Assembly (NCBI GenBank): GCA_913056395.1
Contig: CAJXMG010000001.1
Span: 1-64,000, forward strand
Origin: an uncultured bacterium
Lineage (GTDB): Bacteria > Planctomycetota > UBA8108 > UBA1146
Length of the DNA: 64,000 bases
Direction: 5' to 3'
Position 1 is the stretch's first letter. The number at the start of each line of letters is the position of its first letter. The position numbers and the translations under genes were made by a program. The notes under the pieces are model-generated. The model did no database searches. It had not been told where the DNA came from and saw nothing but the letters and a program-made list of their open reading frames with translations. This document shows positions 34,033 to 43,310 of the stretch, one piece after another.

Positions 34033-34392
34033 TCAGGGGCGAGCACCGTGCTCAGCGGTGATGGTCGGGGTCAATCCACCGCGGACGTAGAAGTGACCCG
34101 TGACCTTGAACCAACGGGGCTCGCAAGCTGCCACCATGTCGTCGAGGATCTGATTGGTGATCGCTTCATGAAATGCACCTTCATCCCGATACGACCACAG
34201 GTAGAGCTTGAGGGATTTGCTTTCGATGCACTTCTGATCGGGGATGTACTCCAGCTCGAAGCGGGCAAAATCCGGTTGCCCGGTCAATGGGCACAGGCAG
34301 GTGAACTCCGGGCAATCAAAGTGAATCACGAAATCCCTGCCAGGGTTTGGATTTGGGAACGTGTCGAGGTTTCTGCTCGGTTGGGTGGACAT
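34033..34392 (-). CDS. queF: NADPH-dependent preQ0 reductase, QueF type I
   Basis: The product is 119 residues, the unimodular (B. subtilis-type) QueF. The active-site Cys lies in [15 protein letters not shown] (C34), the following Asp is D41, and the QueF motif is [20 protein letters not shown]. It reduces 7-cyano-7-deazaguanine to preQ1 in queuosine synthesis. queA, the next-but-one enzyme, is at 61344-62414. The start is ATG 34392 with GAGGAAAGGG upstream. A hairpin at 34417-34445 is in the leader. Confidence 0.96.
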   Translation of the reverse strand: MSTQPSRNLDTFPNPNPGRDFVIHFDCPEFTCLCPLTGQPDFARFELEYIPDQKCIESKSLKLYLWSYRDEGAFHEAITNQILDDMVAACEPRWFKVTGHFYVRGGLTPTITAEHGARP

Positions 34393-34416
34393 GGGATCCC
34401 TTTCCTCAAATGAAGA

Positions 34417-34445
34417 CAGTGCCGCATCTTAGCGGTACGGCACTG
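34417..34445. repeat. Inverted repeat in the queF leader
   Basis: Arms CAGTGCCG and CGGCACTG (8 of 8) enclose 13 bases. An alternative inner pairing CCGC/GCGG around ATCTTA is also possible. It lies 25 bases upstream of the queF start codon and would form a hairpin in the mRNA leader. The purpose could be an operator or translational control; it does not match the preQ1 riboswitch consensus that I know. Confidence 0.55.
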
Positions 34446-34653
34446 GATTGGGGAGGCATGTCCGGGGAATCCCGGAGAAAGGTGGCGGGTTGGGGATAGA
34501 CCTGGGGATATTGGATGGAACCCCATCCCGGGAGAGATATATTTGGAACAGATATGCCACATACGACAAGGGTCACCTGACGGCCGGGGGATCTTTGGTG
34601 GTTCAGGCGAGCGACAGCGGATCCGAGTGCGAGTTGCCCAACAGCGAGGGAAG

Positions 34654-35349
34654 ATGGCTGTGGAGAGTTCCAAGCACATTATTTTGGGCAATGGATCCGA
34701 ATTGAGAAGGGTCCTTTCCCTGATCGAGGCGGATCCCCGTCACGAGTGCGTAGGTTGCATTCCATGGAAAGGGACGGACCCGTCCCTGGATCCCGCAGAT
34801 CCGGGTCTGGGGGTCCACCTTTGGCTGGGTCTCGTCGACCATCTGGAGGACCTGGTGGCCACTCATCGCTGCTCAGTCGTGTTGGGAATCTCCTCCGCCG
34901 AAGAGCGCTGGCAAGCCCTCGGAACCCTTTCCTCTCTCTCGATCGAACCTGCTTCACTGATCTCAGTGGATGCCCACGTGGATCCACACGTGACCATCGG
35001 CGCCGGAACCGTGATTCACCAAAGTGTGATCGTCGAGCGTGAGGTGACATTGGGCAAGGGCTGCCTGTTGTTGCCCGGCAGTCGAATAGCGGTCGGTTCC
35101 CGCTGCGGAGACGCGGTAGTGCTGGAGTCGGGAAGTCAGGTTCTGGATATGGCGAGAGTGGGGGACGAAGTTCACCTGGGAACCCGTTCCACGGTGATGG
35201 ACGATCGTATCGTCGGGCCTTCTGCGCTGATCTTGCCCGGATCCATCGTGACGACCGATGTCGAGCCCAATGCGATTGTCAGTGGCACTCCAGCGACAAT
35301 TCAGGGGGAAGAAACTTCCCGTGACAACAGCAGCGATCCGGCGGGATAA
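34654..35349 (+). CDS. Hexapeptide-repeat acyltransferase, PglD/NeuD-like
   Basis: The product is 231 residues from ATG 34654, with GAGGG just upstream. The N-terminal part (SKHIILGNGSELRRVLSLIE, residues 5-25) matches the PglD_N nucleotide/sugar-binding domain. From about residue 100 the left-handed beta-helix repeats appear: VDPHVTIGAGTVIHQSVIVE, VTLGKGCLLLPGSRIAVGSR and ALILPGSIVTTDVEPNAIVS-GTPA. Such enzymes O- or N-acetylate UDP-sugars for surface glycans. The catalytic His of PglD is not obvious here (GTVIHQS is a candidate). The truD gene follows 30 bases later and may be co-transcribed. Confidence 0.8.
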   Translation: MAVESSKHIILGNGSELRRVLSLIEADPRHECVGCIPWKGTDPSLDPADPGLGVHLWLGLVDHLEDLVATHRCSVVLGISSAEERWQALGTLSSLSIEPASLISVDAHVDPHVTIGAGTVIHQSVIVEREVTLGKGCLLLPGSRIAVGSRCGDAVVLESGSQVLDMARVGDEVHLGTRSTVMDDRIVGPSALILPGSIVTTDVEPNAIVSGTPATIQGEETSRDNSSDPAG

Positions 35350-35379
35350 TGTGTCCGAGACCGGGGCAAAGGGGATCAG

Positions 35380-36759
35380 TTGGCTGAAGACTCATTGAGC
35401 ATTTCGGGTGCCGAATCTGCTGAAGATTTCCGCATGCTGTCTCGCAAGGAGGAGGGCTACCAGCCTCCCCGGCTGATGACTGAAATCGAACCCACGGGCG
35501 GGGTCATCCGCCAACGTTGGGAAGATTTCCGGGTGAAAGAGATTCCGCTCTACACCCCCTGTGGATCAGGTGAGCACCTCTATCTGACCATCGAGAAACG
35601 CAATCGAACCACCTTGCAGGCACGCAATCACCTCGCCCGGGTTTTTGAAGTCTCACCGGACGACGTGGGATTTGCGGGTTTCAAGGACAAGCGTGCCGTC
35701 ACTTCCCAAACCTTTTCAATCCCAGTGCTCTCTGATCGAAAGGTACCAGAGGTCGAGGAACACTGGATTGAAGTGCTGGAAGTTCAACGACACAAAAACA
35801 AGATCCGGACAGGTCATTTGCAGGGGAACCGATTTGAAATCCTGATCCGTGAAACCCGGCCAGATTGTCTTGAGGATACCCGCAAGGTATTGCAGGAGGT
35901 CGCCCAGAGTGGCCTGCCCAATTTTTATGGCCCGCAACGCTTTGGCATGCATGGGGATGGTGCACGGGTGGGATCCGCATTGTTGAGAAGGCAGGTCGAC
36001 GAAGCGGTCCATCTTCTCCTTGGCCCCCGTGAAGGAGTGGACGAGGAATACAGGCATGCCTTTGCTTCAGGGGACATTCAAAAATCTCTTCAACTCTTGC
36101 CGCCGGGAAGAAGCACGGAGCTTTCACTGTTGAAGTCTTTCAGGTCTCACCCTGGAAACATGCGTGCTGCCGCTCGCAGAATCCCTCGCCCTCTGCGCAA
36201 GATGTACTACTCCGCCTATCAGTCTGAGTTATTCAATTGGGTTCTGATCGAGCGGATGATGAGAAGCCCGGACGGATTCCACGTGCCGTGGGGTGGAGAC
36301 ATCTGCCAACTGGAGGGGCGACGATCCCGATTTCATGTGGATACGGACCCCGTGGCACTGGAAAGGGAGCGTGAGCGCGCCCGCGCCGGAGAGATTTCGC
36401 CGACAGGGCCCATCTTTGGTCGCAAAATGAAGTTGCCGACCGGCGTCTCCGGCCAGATCGAGGCGCAGGTCCTTGAGTCGGAGGGTTTGCGACCCGAATC
36501 ATGGTTATCTCACGTCAAGGGTCTGGATCTGGATGGGTCCCGTCGTCCGTTGAGGGTTCCCGTGGCAGATCCGGAAGCAGAATGGATCGATGGCGAGGGG
36601 TTGTGGCTGAGATTTGGATTACCCGCCGGTTCATTTGCGACGACGTTGCTCGATCAGGTGATGGGGCCTGAGGCCGCAAACAAAGAAACCCCCGGAATCG
36701 ATGCCGATTCCGGAGGTTCCCCGATTGAATCTTCTGAAGGCCTTTCCGACGAAAACTGA
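35380..36759 (+). CDS. truD: tRNA pseudouridine synthase D
   Basis: The product is 459 residues. The catalytic Asp is D103 in GFAGFKDKRAVTSQ, the hallmark motif of TruD. Other family stretches are QRWEDFRVKEIPLYTPCGSG-EHLYLTIEKRN and NFYGPQRFGMHGDGARVGSA. The TRUD insertion domain lies at about residues 195-360. It isomerises U13 of tRNA-Glu. The start TTG 35380 has AAGGGGAT upstream; ATG codons at residues 19 and 33 would be shorter alternatives. The C-terminal 40 residues are Ser/Glu-rich and probably dispensable. It converges on the GreA-like gene, 14 bases away. Confidence 0.95.
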   Translation: MAEDSLSISGAESAEDFRMLSRKEEGYQPPRLMTEIEPTGGVIRQRWEDFRVKEIPLYTPCGSGEHLYLTIEKRNRTTLQARNHLARVFEVSPDDVGFAGFKDKRAVTSQTFSIPVLSDRKVPEVEEHWIEVLEVQRHKNKIRTGHLQGNRFEILIRETRPDCLEDTRKVLQEVAQSGLPNFYGPQRFGMHGDGARVGSALLRRQVDEAVHLLLGPREGVDEEYRHAFASGDIQKSLQLLPPGRSTELSLLKSFRSHPGNMRAAARRIPRPLRKMYYSAYQSELFNWVLIERMMRSPDGFHVPWGGDICQLEGRRSRFHVDTDPVALERERERARAGEISPTGPIFGRKMKLPTGVSGQIEAQVLESEGLRPESWLSHVKGLDLDGSRRPLRVPVADPEAEWIDGEGLWLRFGLPAGSFATTLLDQVMGPEAANKETPGIDADSGGSPIESSEGLSDEN

Positions 36760-36773
36760 TCCTTCTCAGAGGA

Positions 36774-38981
36774 TCATTTTGCGACAGGCACTTCACCCTT
36801 CTCAATGCTGATGACCTTGAAGGACTGGGTTCCGGTGGGAAGCTCCACCTCGAACTCGTCACCCTGCTTCTTTTGCAACAGTGCGGTTCCAAGAGGGGAA
36901 AGGTAAGACAGTACGCCCTCTTCAGGGCCACCGTCCCACGGACCGAGAATCGAATAGGTCACTTCACTGTCATTGGCGTTGGAATGGATCGTCACCCGAC
37001 TTCCCAGGCTGACCTGATCTGTGGTGGCCTTGTCGGGGTCGATGATCTGTGAACGGTCCAGATCCGCCTGCAACTCAAGGACTCTCCGGTTGAGGTTTTC
37101 GCGTTCCTCAATGGCTGCGGTGTATTCAGCGTTCTCACTCAAGTCACCCAGGGCTGCTGCATCTCCAACGGCCTTGTAGATTTCAGGCAGTTTGACGTTT
37201 CTCAATTCCTCCAACTCTTTGCTGACTCGCTCGATTCCAAAAGTGGTCGAGTAAATCGCATTCGAGGTGGCCGCTGCTGCCTGAGTCTGCTTCATTCCAG
37301 CGAGTACCTTTGGGAATTTGCGCAGGATGACGGCTTTGAGTTTTTCAATGTTGGCATCGCTGATGGTTCTGAGACTGACGATCAGGTTGTAGATTTCCCG
37401 GGCGTCATGGATTTGGCACTGTTCGAGAGTTCGGTTGAGCATGTTGAATGGCTTGGCCGTCAAATGCTGGCGGAACCTTTTGACAGTGCGAGCGAGATCC
37501 GGGGTTTCCTTGTTGGAAAGTTCCAATGCCAGTCGATCGAGTAGGGAGAGGCATTGGCGGACGAGGTCTGGAGTGGAGACCCCATCGAGCATGGGGAAGT
37601 CTGCGGTGTTTGAAGCTGTGGCTCGGCGAGCAAGGAAGAGATATAGAAGCGGTGATTTGCCGGGCTGCCTCAGGGTGTCGATGGCAATCTCGTGCAAGAC
37701 TTCCATTCTTTTTTCGTTGCGGAATTTTTCAATCAACAACTCACGAAGGGTATCGTCCGCGGCCATGAACAATTCCTCGGAGTTGTTGGCGAACTCATCC
37801 GGGTTGAGCTTGATGAGAATGTCGAGGGTTTCGTGAATCTCATCTTCTCTGGAAATGTTGTTGAGCAGATTGGCGACATTTTTTTCCTTGATCGCCAACG
37901 CACCGATGGCCATTTCTTCCTGACCGTTGCTGGCATGCTCTCGCAAAAGCAGCAGTGCGGAGACTCTTTCGGACCGGGGAAGGTCTCCACGGTCGACGTC
38001 CCTGCGCAATCGTGAGAATCCTTCCTCGAGACTGGAGATCTGGTCGGGTCCCAACTCGGCGAGGGCTTCACGGATGGATTGCAACAACTCGGACGGATTC
38101 AAGCCCTTGAACTTGCGGCTGAGACTGGTGTCCAGATCGTCAGGAGTATCGAGGAGGTAGAGTTCGTTGTTTTTGCCTCCGGTTTGGCCGACTAGGCTGT
38201 CCTTCTTGAGGGCATTGCGGGTGCGGGACCACCATTTGCTCCAAGAGGTCGCAGGAATCGCGGTCCCTGCAATCAGATCCTTGACCCTGGGAAGGGGCAG
38301 GGGCTTGCTGCTGGTGCGCAGGGCCAATTTGATCAACTCCACCGGCTCTTCTTCAGCCAGTCGTTTTAGCTCTTCCGGTTTACGCCATGCCATGACGAGG
38401 AAGTGGTCATGGTCGAGGGGAGTGCAAACCTGAGGCAAGGCCTCCAACTTCATGGAGTGCCCTTCTTTTTTCTCGAAGTCGATGATGGCCATCTCGGTTT
38501 TGGAGTCGAGGGACTTGACCTCACCCACACCCCAGCCGGAGCGGTGCTTGACGAAGGACCCCGGTTGATAGTGGACCATTCTCTTGAAGAGGGGGATGAC
38601 TTCGCCTGGGCGAGTCCCTTTCATGAGGCCAGAGTTTTCAACACATGCATCAAAACCGTCAATGTGTCCGAAGTGTTCTTTGTAACTGGTCAGAAGGAGT
38701 TGTCTCATGTCCTCACTGCGGGGGAGAGTGCAAGCGAGAGTTTCAATGAACTCCAGTTTCTTTTCGGGAACCAGTGAGTCCGCATTTCCGGACTGATAGA
38801 TGAGTTCCATCATCTGACCGGCGCGTTCTTCATGTCCCTGGGCAATCGCCGACTTTGCTGCAACCAGATAGTCCGGAAATTTGGTACTGCCTCCCTCGAT
38901 GGCATCCAGCCAGGCTTCTTCGTAGTCGTCCCAGGACTGGTCTTTCAGAGCGCGTTCGGTTCGATCGAGGAATTGAGACAT
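36774..38981 (-). CDS. Long GreA-type transcription elongation factor
   Basis: The product is 735 residues from ATG 38981; the frame extends upstream to 39068 but overlaps hutI. The last 160 residues are GreA: a coiled coil with the acidic tip GDLSENAEYTAAIEERENLN and a C-terminal FKBP-like part (GSRVTIHSNANDSEVTYSIL, PLGTALLQKKQGDEFEVELP). The first 570 residues are a helical, TPR-like region with a conserved-looking stretch RMVHYQPGSFVKHRSGWGVG. Chlamydial GreA is also about 715 residues long, with a similar extension, so this architecture points to the PVC superphylum. It would rescue backtracked RNA polymerase. Confidence 0.92.
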   Translation of the reverse strand: MSQFLDRTERALKDQSWDDYEEAWLDAIEGGSTKFPDYLVAAKSAIAQGHEERAGQMMELIYQSGNADSLVPEKKLEFIETLACTLPRSEDMRQLLLTSYKEHFGHIDGFDACVENSGLMKGTRPGEVIPLFKRMVHYQPGSFVKHRSGWGVGEVKSLDSKTEMAIIDFEKKEGHSMKLEALPQVCTPLDHDHFLVMAWRKPEELKRLAEEEPVELIKLALRTSSKPLPLPRVKDLIAGTAIPATSWSKWWSRTRNALKKDSLVGQTGGKNNELYLLDTPDDLDTSLSRKFKGLNPSELLQSIREALAELGPDQISSLEEGFSRLRRDVDRGDLPRSERVSALLLLREHASNGQEEMAIGALAIKEKNVANLLNNISREDEIHETLDILIKLNPDEFANNSEELFMAADDTLRELLIEKFRNEKRMEVLHEIAIDTLRQPGKSPLLYLFLARRATASNTADFPMLDGVSTPDLVRQCLSLLDRLALELSNKETPDLARTVKRFRQHLTAKPFNMLNRTLEQCQIHDAREIYNLIVSLRTISDANIEKLKAVILRKFPKVLAGMKQTQAAAATSNAIYSTTFGIERVSKELEELRNVKLPEIYKAVGDAAALGDLSENAEYTAAIEERENLNRRVLELQADLDRSQIIDPDKATTDQVSLGSRVTIHSNANDSEVTYSILGPWDGGPEEGVLSYLSPLGTALLQKKQGDEFEVELPTGTQSFKVISIEKGEVPVAK

Positions 38982-39018
38982 CTTGTTCCGTCCTATAAGC
39001 ACCAGAGGTGCTCTCTCT

Positions 39019-40251
39019 TCAACTGTTGGTTGTTGCGTCAGAAATCCGACGCCCACCTGCCCACACACTTCTCTTCAGATTATTTGCAAACTCGTAAACC
39101 AACTGATTCTCGTCGGCAGCATCCCACAGGATCAGGTCGGCCCTTTTCCCTGTTTCCAGGGATCCACATGATTTTTCCCTCCCGAGGGCAAAAGCACCAC
39201 CGAAAGTGGAAGCTTCAATGGCCTCAATCGGGGTCATCCCCATCCGCTGCACTGCCAATCCGATGATCATCAGCATGCTCTCGACGGTGCAGGATCCGGG
39301 GTTCCGGTCCGTTGCCAGTGCCACACGAAGCCCGGAATCGAGCATTTGGCGAGCCGGTGCATATCCGGGTTTCGACAGATAGAAGGTGGTTCCGGGCAAC
39401 AGGGTTGCGACCACTCCTGCTTCCTTCATTGCGGCAATCCCCTCAGGAGGGGTCTTCATCAGGTGATCTGCACTGACAGCGCCGACTTCTGCCGCAACGG
39501 TGGACCCCCCTGAGGCGGCCATCTCATCCGCATGAATCTTGGGTTTCAGCCCGTGTCGTTTACCCGCTTCAAGGACCTTGCGGCTCTCAGCCGGGTCGAA
39601 GACACCCCGTTCACAGAAAACGTCACAGAACTCTGCGAGTCCCTCTTCTGCCACCGCGGGTATCATTTCCTCACATACCAATTTCAGATATCCGGCTTTG
39701 TCTTGCCGATACTCATCCGGGGTCTCATGAGCTCCCATGAAAGTGGCAACAATCTGTGCCGGGCAATCTCTGGCCAATTCCCGGATGGCACGCAGCATTC
39801 GCAACTCGGTTTCGAGGTCCAGCCCGTAGCCACTCTTGATTTCGATGGTGGTTGAGCCGGACGCCATCATTCGAGCGAGTCGGGGGCGAGCCTGAGCGAC
39901 GAGATCTTCCAGTGAGGTTTCCCGGGTCATGCGAACAGAGGCTCGGATTCCGCCCCCGGCAGCGGCAATCTCTTCATAGTCCGCACCCGCACACCTTTGA
40001 ACAAATTCAGCGGATCGATCTCCGCCAAAGACGAGGTGGGTGTGGGAATCCACGAATCCAGGGGTGATCAGCTTGCCGCTGGCATCGACCTCTTCGTCGG
40101 GATGGAAAAGACCGGCGATTTCACTCGCCGGTCCCATGGCTTTGATTTTTCCAGAGTCGATCGCGATCGAAACGCCTTCGTGAACTCCTGAACTTCCGGA
40201 GATCACCCTGCTGGCGTTGGAGAGGAGGAGATCGATGCGTTCCGGGGTCAT
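39019..40251 (-). CDS. hutI: Imidazolonepropionase
   Basis: The product is 410 residues. The metal-binding HTH is in [17 protein letters not shown], followed by [13 protein letters not shown] (substrate Arg) and [20 protein letters not shown]. Zn-ligand candidates are His in GAHETP and IHADEMA, and Asp in [10 protein letters not shown]. It hydrolyses imidazolone-5-propionate to N-formimino-glutamate, the third step of histidine breakdown. The start overlaps the hutU stop by 4 bases, so the two are co-translated. No hutH or formiminoglutamase gene is next to it. Confidence 0.96.
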   Translation of the reverse strand: MTPERIDLLLSNASRVISGSSGVHEGVSIAIDSGKIKAMGPASEIAGLFHPDEEVDASGKLITPGFVDSHTHLVFGGDRSAEFVQRCAGADYEEIAAAGGGIRASVRMTRETSLEDLVAQARPRLARMMASGSTTIEIKSGYGLDLETELRMLRAIRELARDCPAQIVATFMGAHETPDEYRQDKAGYLKLVCEEMIPAVAEEGLAEFCDVFCERGVFDPAESRKVLEAGKRHGLKPKIHADEMAASGGSTVAAEVGAVSADHLMKTPPEGIAAMKEAGVVATLLPGTTFYLSKPGYAPARQMLDSGLRVALATDRNPGSCTVESMLMIIGLAVQRMGMTPIEAIEASTFGGAFALGREKSCGSLETGKRADLILWDAADENQLVYEFANNLKRSVWAGGRRISDATTNS

Positions 40252-41936
40252 CGGTGTCGATCTCGATTCATGGGAACCCAGACGTCCTGCTCCTCGGCGA
40301 AGGTCTTGGCTTCCTCATAGCCAGCGTCGACATGTCTCCAGACACCCATTCCCGGGTCATTGGTCAGGACCCGTTCAAGACGATTGGCTGCTTCCTCTGT
40401 TCCGTCTGCGACCACGACCATGCCAGCATGGATCGAGTTGCCGATCCCGACTCCTCCTCCGTGGTGGAGGGAGACCCAGGTAGCACCACTGGCAGTGTTG
40501 AGCATCAGATTCAGCAGAGGCCAGTCAGCGATGGCATCCGATCCGTCGAGCATCGCTTCCGTTTCCCGGTTGGGGGAGGCCACTGAACCGCAATCGAGGT
40601 GATCCCTGCCGATGACGATCGGAGCGGAGATCTCACCACTGGCGACCAGTTCATTGATCCGCAATCCCAATCGGGCTCTCTCACCGTAGCCGAGCCAGCA
40701 GATTCTCGAAGGAAGTCCCTGGAATTGAATCCGCTCACGGGCGGTTCGAATCCAGTGACACAGGTGCTCGTCTTCGGGGAACAGTTCGAGGACCGCTTCG
40801 TCGGTGCGGTAGATATCTTCCGGATCTCCACTGAGGGCGACCCAGCGGAAGGGACCCTTGCCGCGGCAGAAGAGGGGACGCACGTAGGCCGGTACAAATC
40901 CGGGGTAGTCGAATGCATTTTCGAGACCGGCGTCCTGCGCTTGACCACGGAGGTTGTTGCCGTAGTCGAAGCAGATCGATCCCGCATTCATCAAGCCGAT
41001 GATGGCTTCACAGTGTCTGCGCATCGAATCTCTGGAAAGCTCTTCGTATCGATCCGGGTCTTCCGTCCGCAGGCGATCCGCCTCGGTGCAGGAAACCTGA
41101 TCGGGAATGTAACCGTCGAGGGCGTCATGGGCACTGGTTTGGTCGGTCACCATATCGGGGACGATTCCGCGACGAAGGATTTCAGGGACGATCTGCGCCG
41201 CATTGCCGAGAAGTCCTACGGAACGGGCTTCTCCAGCGTCACACAATTCCTTGACCCTGTTCAGTGCTTCATCGAGATCCTCGTAGGACTCGTCGAGATA
41301 ACGGGTTTCCAGTCGACGCTGAATGCGCGCGGGATCCACTTCAATGTTCAGGGAGACCGCTCCGGCAATGGAAGCTGCAAGGGGCTGTGCGCCACCCATG
41401 CCACCCAGTCCGGCGGTCAGGATCCAGCGCCCCTTAAGGTTGCCACCAAAATGCTGGCGACCCGCTTCGACGAAGGTTTCATAGGTTCCCTGAAGAATCC
41501 CTTGGGTACCGATGTAAATCCATGATCCGGCGGTCATCTGTCCGTACATCATCAGGCCTTCAGCCTCGAGACGACGGAACTCCTGAATCGTTCCCCAACG
41601 TGGAACCAGATTGGAGTTGGCGATGAGAACCCTTGGTGCGTCGGGATGGGTTTTGGCAACGCCCACCGGTTTTCCACTTTGAACCAGAAGCGTTTCGTCG
41701 GGGGCCATCTCCTTGAGAGTTTTGCAAATGGCCTCAAAGCAGTCCCAGTTGCGGGCAGCCTTGCCTGAGCCTCCGTAGACCACCAGGCGATCCGGGTCTT
41801 CGGCCACTTCAGGGTCGAGGTTGTTCATGAGCATTCTCAGGGGAGCCTCGGTCAGCCAACTGGAGCAGGAGATTTCCTGTCCACGGGGAGCACGAACGGT
41901 GCGGGCTGAGCCGACGGTTTCAGGATTCGAAGACAT
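40248..41936 (-). CDS. hutU: Urocanate hydratase
   Basis: The product is 562 residues, the normal size. Family stretches visible are [60 protein letters not shown] and the late signature [20 protein letters not shown] followed by [18 protein letters not shown]. The Gly-rich [12 protein letters not shown] binds NAD+, which is the hydride-accepting cofactor. The enzyme converts urocanate to imidazolonepropionate and is the first gene of the hutU-hutI unit. GGAAAGG precedes ATG 41936. An inverted repeat at 42076-42095 upstream could be an operator. Confidence 0.97.
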   Translation of the reverse strand: MSSNPETVGSARTVRAPRGQEISCSSWLTEAPLRMLMNNLDPEVAEDPDRLVVYGGSGKAARNWDCFEAICKTLKEMAPDETLLVQSGKPVGVAKTHPDAPRVLIANSNLVPRWGTIQEFRRLEAEGLMMYGQMTAGSWIYIGTQGILQGTYETFVEAGRQHFGGNLKGRWILTAGLGGMGGAQPLAASIAGAVSLNIEVDPARIQRRLETRYLDESYEDLDEALNRVKELCDAGEARSVGLLGNAAQIVPEILRRGIVPDMVTDQTSAHDALDGYIPDQVSCTEADRLRTEDPDRYEELSRDSMRRHCEAIIGLMNAGSICFDYGNNLRGQAQDAGLENAFDYPGFVPAYVRPLFCRGKGPFRWVALSGDPEDIYRTDEAVLELFPEDEHLCHWIRTARERIQFQGLPSRICWLGYGERARLGLRINELVASGEISAPIVIGRDHLDCGSVASPNRETEAMLDGSDAIADWPLLNLMLNTASGATWVSLHHGGGVGIGNSIHAGMVVVADGTEEAANRLERVLTNDPGMGVWRHVDAGYEEAKTFAEEQDVWVPMNRDRHR

Positions 41937-42075
41937 GGGGGATGCCTTTCCACCGGGTCTGAACTCTTGCCGGTATAGATTGATGTCACCTCATTCCATG
42001 GGGGGATGCAACCAAAACAGAATCGATCATCCGGGTTGGCTGGACGATCCAAGAATGCTCGAAACGGATCTGTCT

Positions 42076-42095
42076 TGTGTCACAATGTTGACACA
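42076..42095. promoter_or_regulatory. Inverted repeat between hutU and ispH, possible operator
   Basis: Arms TGTGTCA and TGACACA (7 of 7) are separated by six bases. It lies about 140 bases upstream of hutU and about 130 bases upstream of ispH. The right arm overlaps a TTGACA hexamer (42088-42093), but I see no good -10 element at proper spacing. A dimeric repressor site is possible; the regulator is unknown. Confidence 0.45.
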
Positions 42096-42223
42096 CAGGT
42101 TGAAGGTTCAAAATCAGGTCTGCCAGTTTCGCAGACTCGTCATTCTCGGGAGGAAACCCGGGGGGACCGGGTCGCATGAACTGAGAAGAAGTGTTGGCCA
42201 GAGTTCAGTATTGAGGGAGTGAA

Positions 42224-43078
42224 ATGCGCATAACCCGGGCAAAGGCATTCGGAACCTGCTTCGGAGTCAGGGATGCCATCGAGGCCGCTCTCGATCCCTC
42301 CTTCTCCGGTGACCTGACGATTGTGGGCCAACTGGTTCACAATCCGCAGACGGTTCAAAAACTGAAGGACCACGGGGTGCAGATGGTCGATTCCATCGAC
42401 GACGATATCTTCTCCAACAATGTCATGATTACGGCCCATGGAACTGCAGCCAGTGTCAAAACTGAACTGGAGTCCCGGGGTTACAACGTTTTCGACGCTT
42501 CCTGCCCATTGGTCTTGCGGGTGCATACTGCTGTCAGGCGACTGGTTGACGAAGGTTGGCACCCGGTTGTCTTCGGCCAAAGCCAGCATGTGGAAGTCAG
42601 GGGGATCGTTGGCGATCTCGAAGACTTCACGGTCATTGGCAGTGAGGAAGACATCGAAAAGCTCTCTTCCCGAGACCGGATCGGAGTTGTCTGTCAGACC
42701 ACCCACCGAATCCGTGATGCCCGCGAGCTTCTTGATCAGATCCGCGCCCGTTTCCCGCAAATGGAAGTTCAGTTTGTCGATACCGTCTGCAAGCCGACCA
42801 AGGATCGCCAAAGTGCGGTAGAGGAATTGGCAGACGAACTCGCAGTGGGCAACGGCATGATGATAGTGGTGGGGGGGTACAACTCTTCCAACACCCGCAA
42901 GCTCCTTGAAGTCTGCAAGGAAAAGGGAGTTCCGGCGCACCACATCGAGAATGAGGACCAGCTGGAGCAGACCTGGTTTTCCGAAGTGGATCACGTCGGG
43001 ATTACTGCCGGAACCTCCACTCCCCATGAGGTCGTCGACGCGGTTCACGACCGAATTGTCGTACTTTCCCCGAATTAG
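42224..43078 (+). CDS. ispH: 4-hydroxy-3-methylbut-2-enyl diphosphate reductase
   Basis: The product is 284 residues. The three conserved cysteines that hold the iron-sulfur cluster are C12 (AFGTCFGVRDA), C94 (FDASCPLVLRV) and C189 (VDTVCKPTKDRQSA). Other conserved residues are in GQLVHNPQTV and AHGTAASVKTE, with substrate-binding His and a Ser/Thr-Asn stretch in VVGGYNSSNTRKL. The enzyme makes IPP and DMAPP from HMBPP, the last step of the MEP pathway. GAGGGAG precedes ATG 42224. Canonical GxCxGV is GTCFGV here, a minor change. It is monocistronic by context. Confidence 0.96.
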   Translation: MRITRAKAFGTCFGVRDAIEAALDPSFSGDLTIVGQLVHNPQTVQKLKDHGVQMVDSIDDDIFSNNVMITAHGTAASVKTELESRGYNVFDASCPLVLRVHTAVRRLVDEGWHPVVFGQSQHVEVRGIVGDLEDFTVIGSEEDIEKLSSRDRIGVVCQTTHRIRDARELLDQIRARFPQMEVQFVDTVCKPTKDRQSAVEELADELAVGNGMMIVVGGYNSSNTRKLLEVCKEKGVPAHHIENEDQLEQTWFSEVDHVGITAGTSTPHEVVDAVHDRIVVLSPN

Positions 43079-43129
43079 GGGGGCGTCGCAGACTATGGGC
43101 AGACCCCTCCCGAATTGCGGTATCAGGTC

Positions 43130-43166
43130 ATAAATACCGGAACTGACCGACTTTGCCGGTGTTTAT
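43130..43166. repeat. Hairpin downstream of ispH
   Basis: Arms ATAAATACCGG and CCGGTGTTTAT pair over 11 positions, with one T-G wobble in RNA, around a 15-base loop. It lies 52 bases after the ispH stop and 145 bases before the sugar dehydrogenase start. There is no T-tract, so it is a weak terminator candidate or an operator. Confidence 0.5.
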
Positions 43167-43310
43167 CCGCCGTGGCATGATGAAATCCTGTGGATTGTCG
43201 AGAACTGAACCCGCTTTTGATACGATTGATGGGGTATTACACAGCCCCAGAGTCCAGACCGTCAGGCGAGATCCAATCCTCTCGCTTCGGTCGATTTGAA
43301 TGGAAGATTG

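Noticed and set aside
34393-34450. preQ1 riboswitch upstream of queF
   Set aside because: A hairpin is present, but the C-rich loop and A-rich tail of known preQ1 classes are not seen.
42224-43048. Minus-strand frame of about 300 codons opposite ispH (42140-43048)
   Set aside because: ispH has all three cluster cysteines; the opposite frame is a codon-bias shadow.
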